Assembly (NCBI GenBank): GCA_030596145.1
Contig: JAUVKS010000146.1
Span: 1-5,331, forward strand
Reading direction: 5' to 3'
Length of the DNA: 5,331 nt
Origin: Pseudomonadota bacterium
GTDB lineage: Bacteria; Desulfobacterota; Syntrophia; Syntrophales; JADFWA01
Part shown: positions 4,774-5,331 of the stretch, piece after piece
Layout of the letters: each line of letters begins with the position of its first letter
Numbering within the stretch: position 1 is the first letter of the stretch
Made by a program: the position numbers and the translations under genes
The notes under the pieces: model-generated
Database searches by the model: none
Told to the model about the DNA's origin: nothing
The model's input: only the letters and a program-made list of their open reading frames with translations

Positions 4774-5331
4774 TTACTTGTTATGTTCTTTCCTCGCCAC
4801 AACCGCAACACTATGTCCTGAATAGCATTTTGCGATCAGGCGTGCAAAGAGATTAACAATGGGAATTTTTTCAAGCTTTTCTTTTATATACTGTGAGTGA
4901 TAGTCCTTTGTGCGCACGGTTCTGAATCCATGTTGTAATAACATGTCAGTCAGGGTATCTGGAGTAAAATGATAAAGATGATAAGGCAAGCTCCATCCAT
5001 TCCACCTGTCCCACATTTTTTTTGCATCCATTCCTTCATGATTGGGAACATCGACGATCAAAAGACCATCCGGTTTTAACCAGTTCCATGCCTTTTTGAG
5101 ATGTTTCCTGGGATCGGGTGTATGTTCCAATGAATGCCACATGGTAATAATATCCATCGAGCTATCTTCAATATCTATCTCTTCGATCTGTCCCGTGGTA
5201 ACCGGTATCTTCAACTCACTGCGTACATAGGATGCTGAATCGCCGGAGACGTCCTGCCCTTCGACTTCGTAGCCATGTTTGCGACAGGCATACAGGAAAT
5301 AGCCCATACCGCATCCGATATCGAGGACTTT
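4774..5331 (-). CDS. class I SAM-dependent methyltransferase (Methyltransf_23-like), N-terminus beyond the right edge
   Basis: The visible C-terminal 185 residues begin inside the SAM site: VLDIGCGMGYFL (2-13 of the fragment) is motif I, and the acidic residue of strand 2 is in EGQDVS (24-29). MWHSLEHTPDPRKHLKKAW (64-82) and LKPDGLLIVDVPN (85-97) are the strand 4 to strand 5 region. LPYHLYHFTPDTL (115-127) is typical of the branch often found in cell-surface polysaccharide and quinone-type methyltransferases. The frame stays open to the window edge, so the internal ATG at 5307 lies within motif I and is not the start. The acceptor substrate is unknown. It converges on folD with a 95-nt gap, and its operon partners, if any, are outside the window. 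Family call is firm; any specific pathway would be guesswork. Confidence 0.92.
   Translation of the reverse strand, partial: KVLDIGCGMGYFLYACRKHGYEVEGQDVSGDSASYVRSELKIPVTTGQIEEIDIEDSSMDIITMWHSLEHTPDPRKHLKKAWNWLKPDGLLIVDVPNHEGMDAKKMWDRWNGWSLPYHLYHFTPDTLTDMLLQHGFRTVRTKDYHSQYIKEKLEKIPIVNLFARLIAKCYSGHSVAVVARKEHNK

Noticed and set aside
5305..5307. ATG at 5307 as the methyltransferase start
   Set aside because: The frame continues upstream to the edge with VLDIGCG, the first half of SAM motif I, so the true start lies outside the window.

Overview
The window looks like part of a Gram-negative, anaerobic, fatty-acid or aromatic-acid metabolising bacterium, most likely a deltaproteobacterium in the broad sense (Desulfobacterota: sulfate reducers or syntrophs). 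This is an inference from the style of the two thiolases and the acyl-CoA ligase, moderate base composition, strong AGGAGG-type ribosome sites and dispersed palindromic repeats. No species can be named.

Layout. Positions 1-3440 hold a leftward (minus-strand) acyl-CoA cluster. In order of transcription these are an AMP-forming acyl-CoA ligase (3440 to 1986), a thiolase with an unusual N-terminal extension (1902 to 544), and the first 100 codons of a second, different thiolase (302 to the left edge). The 83 and 241 nt gaps and matching strand suggest one operon. The second gap contains a 142-bp fold-back repeat element. Positions 3441-3826 are a 386-nt divergent intergenic region. It carries two dyad-symmetric candidate operator sites and a striking array of AAGTG-type units in opposite orientations with three tiny-loop hairpins. 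Positions 3827-4678 encode FolD on the plus strand. A stem-loop follows its stop codon. From 4774 to the right edge a leftward SAM-dependent methyltransferase, missing its N-terminus, converges on folD.

How the genes work together: the ligase would activate an acid to its acyl-CoA and the thiolases would cleave (or condense) 3-ketoacyl-CoA, so the left part is an acyl-CoA activation/thiolysis module. FolD is a housekeeping C1-folate enzyme, also used in the methyl branch of the Wood-Ljungdahl pathway when present. The methyltransferase is not obviously linked to either.

The most interesting points: (i) the ligase lacks two lysines normally expected at the ATP site (P-loop Lys replaced by Leu, and the C-terminal A10 Lys lost), and an out-of-frame relic of an A10-like tail lies just after its stop codon; (ii) the 3611-3751 array of permuted AAGTG units; (iii) the 45-residue extension on the complete thiolase. 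I found no clear new defence, mobile or RNA system.
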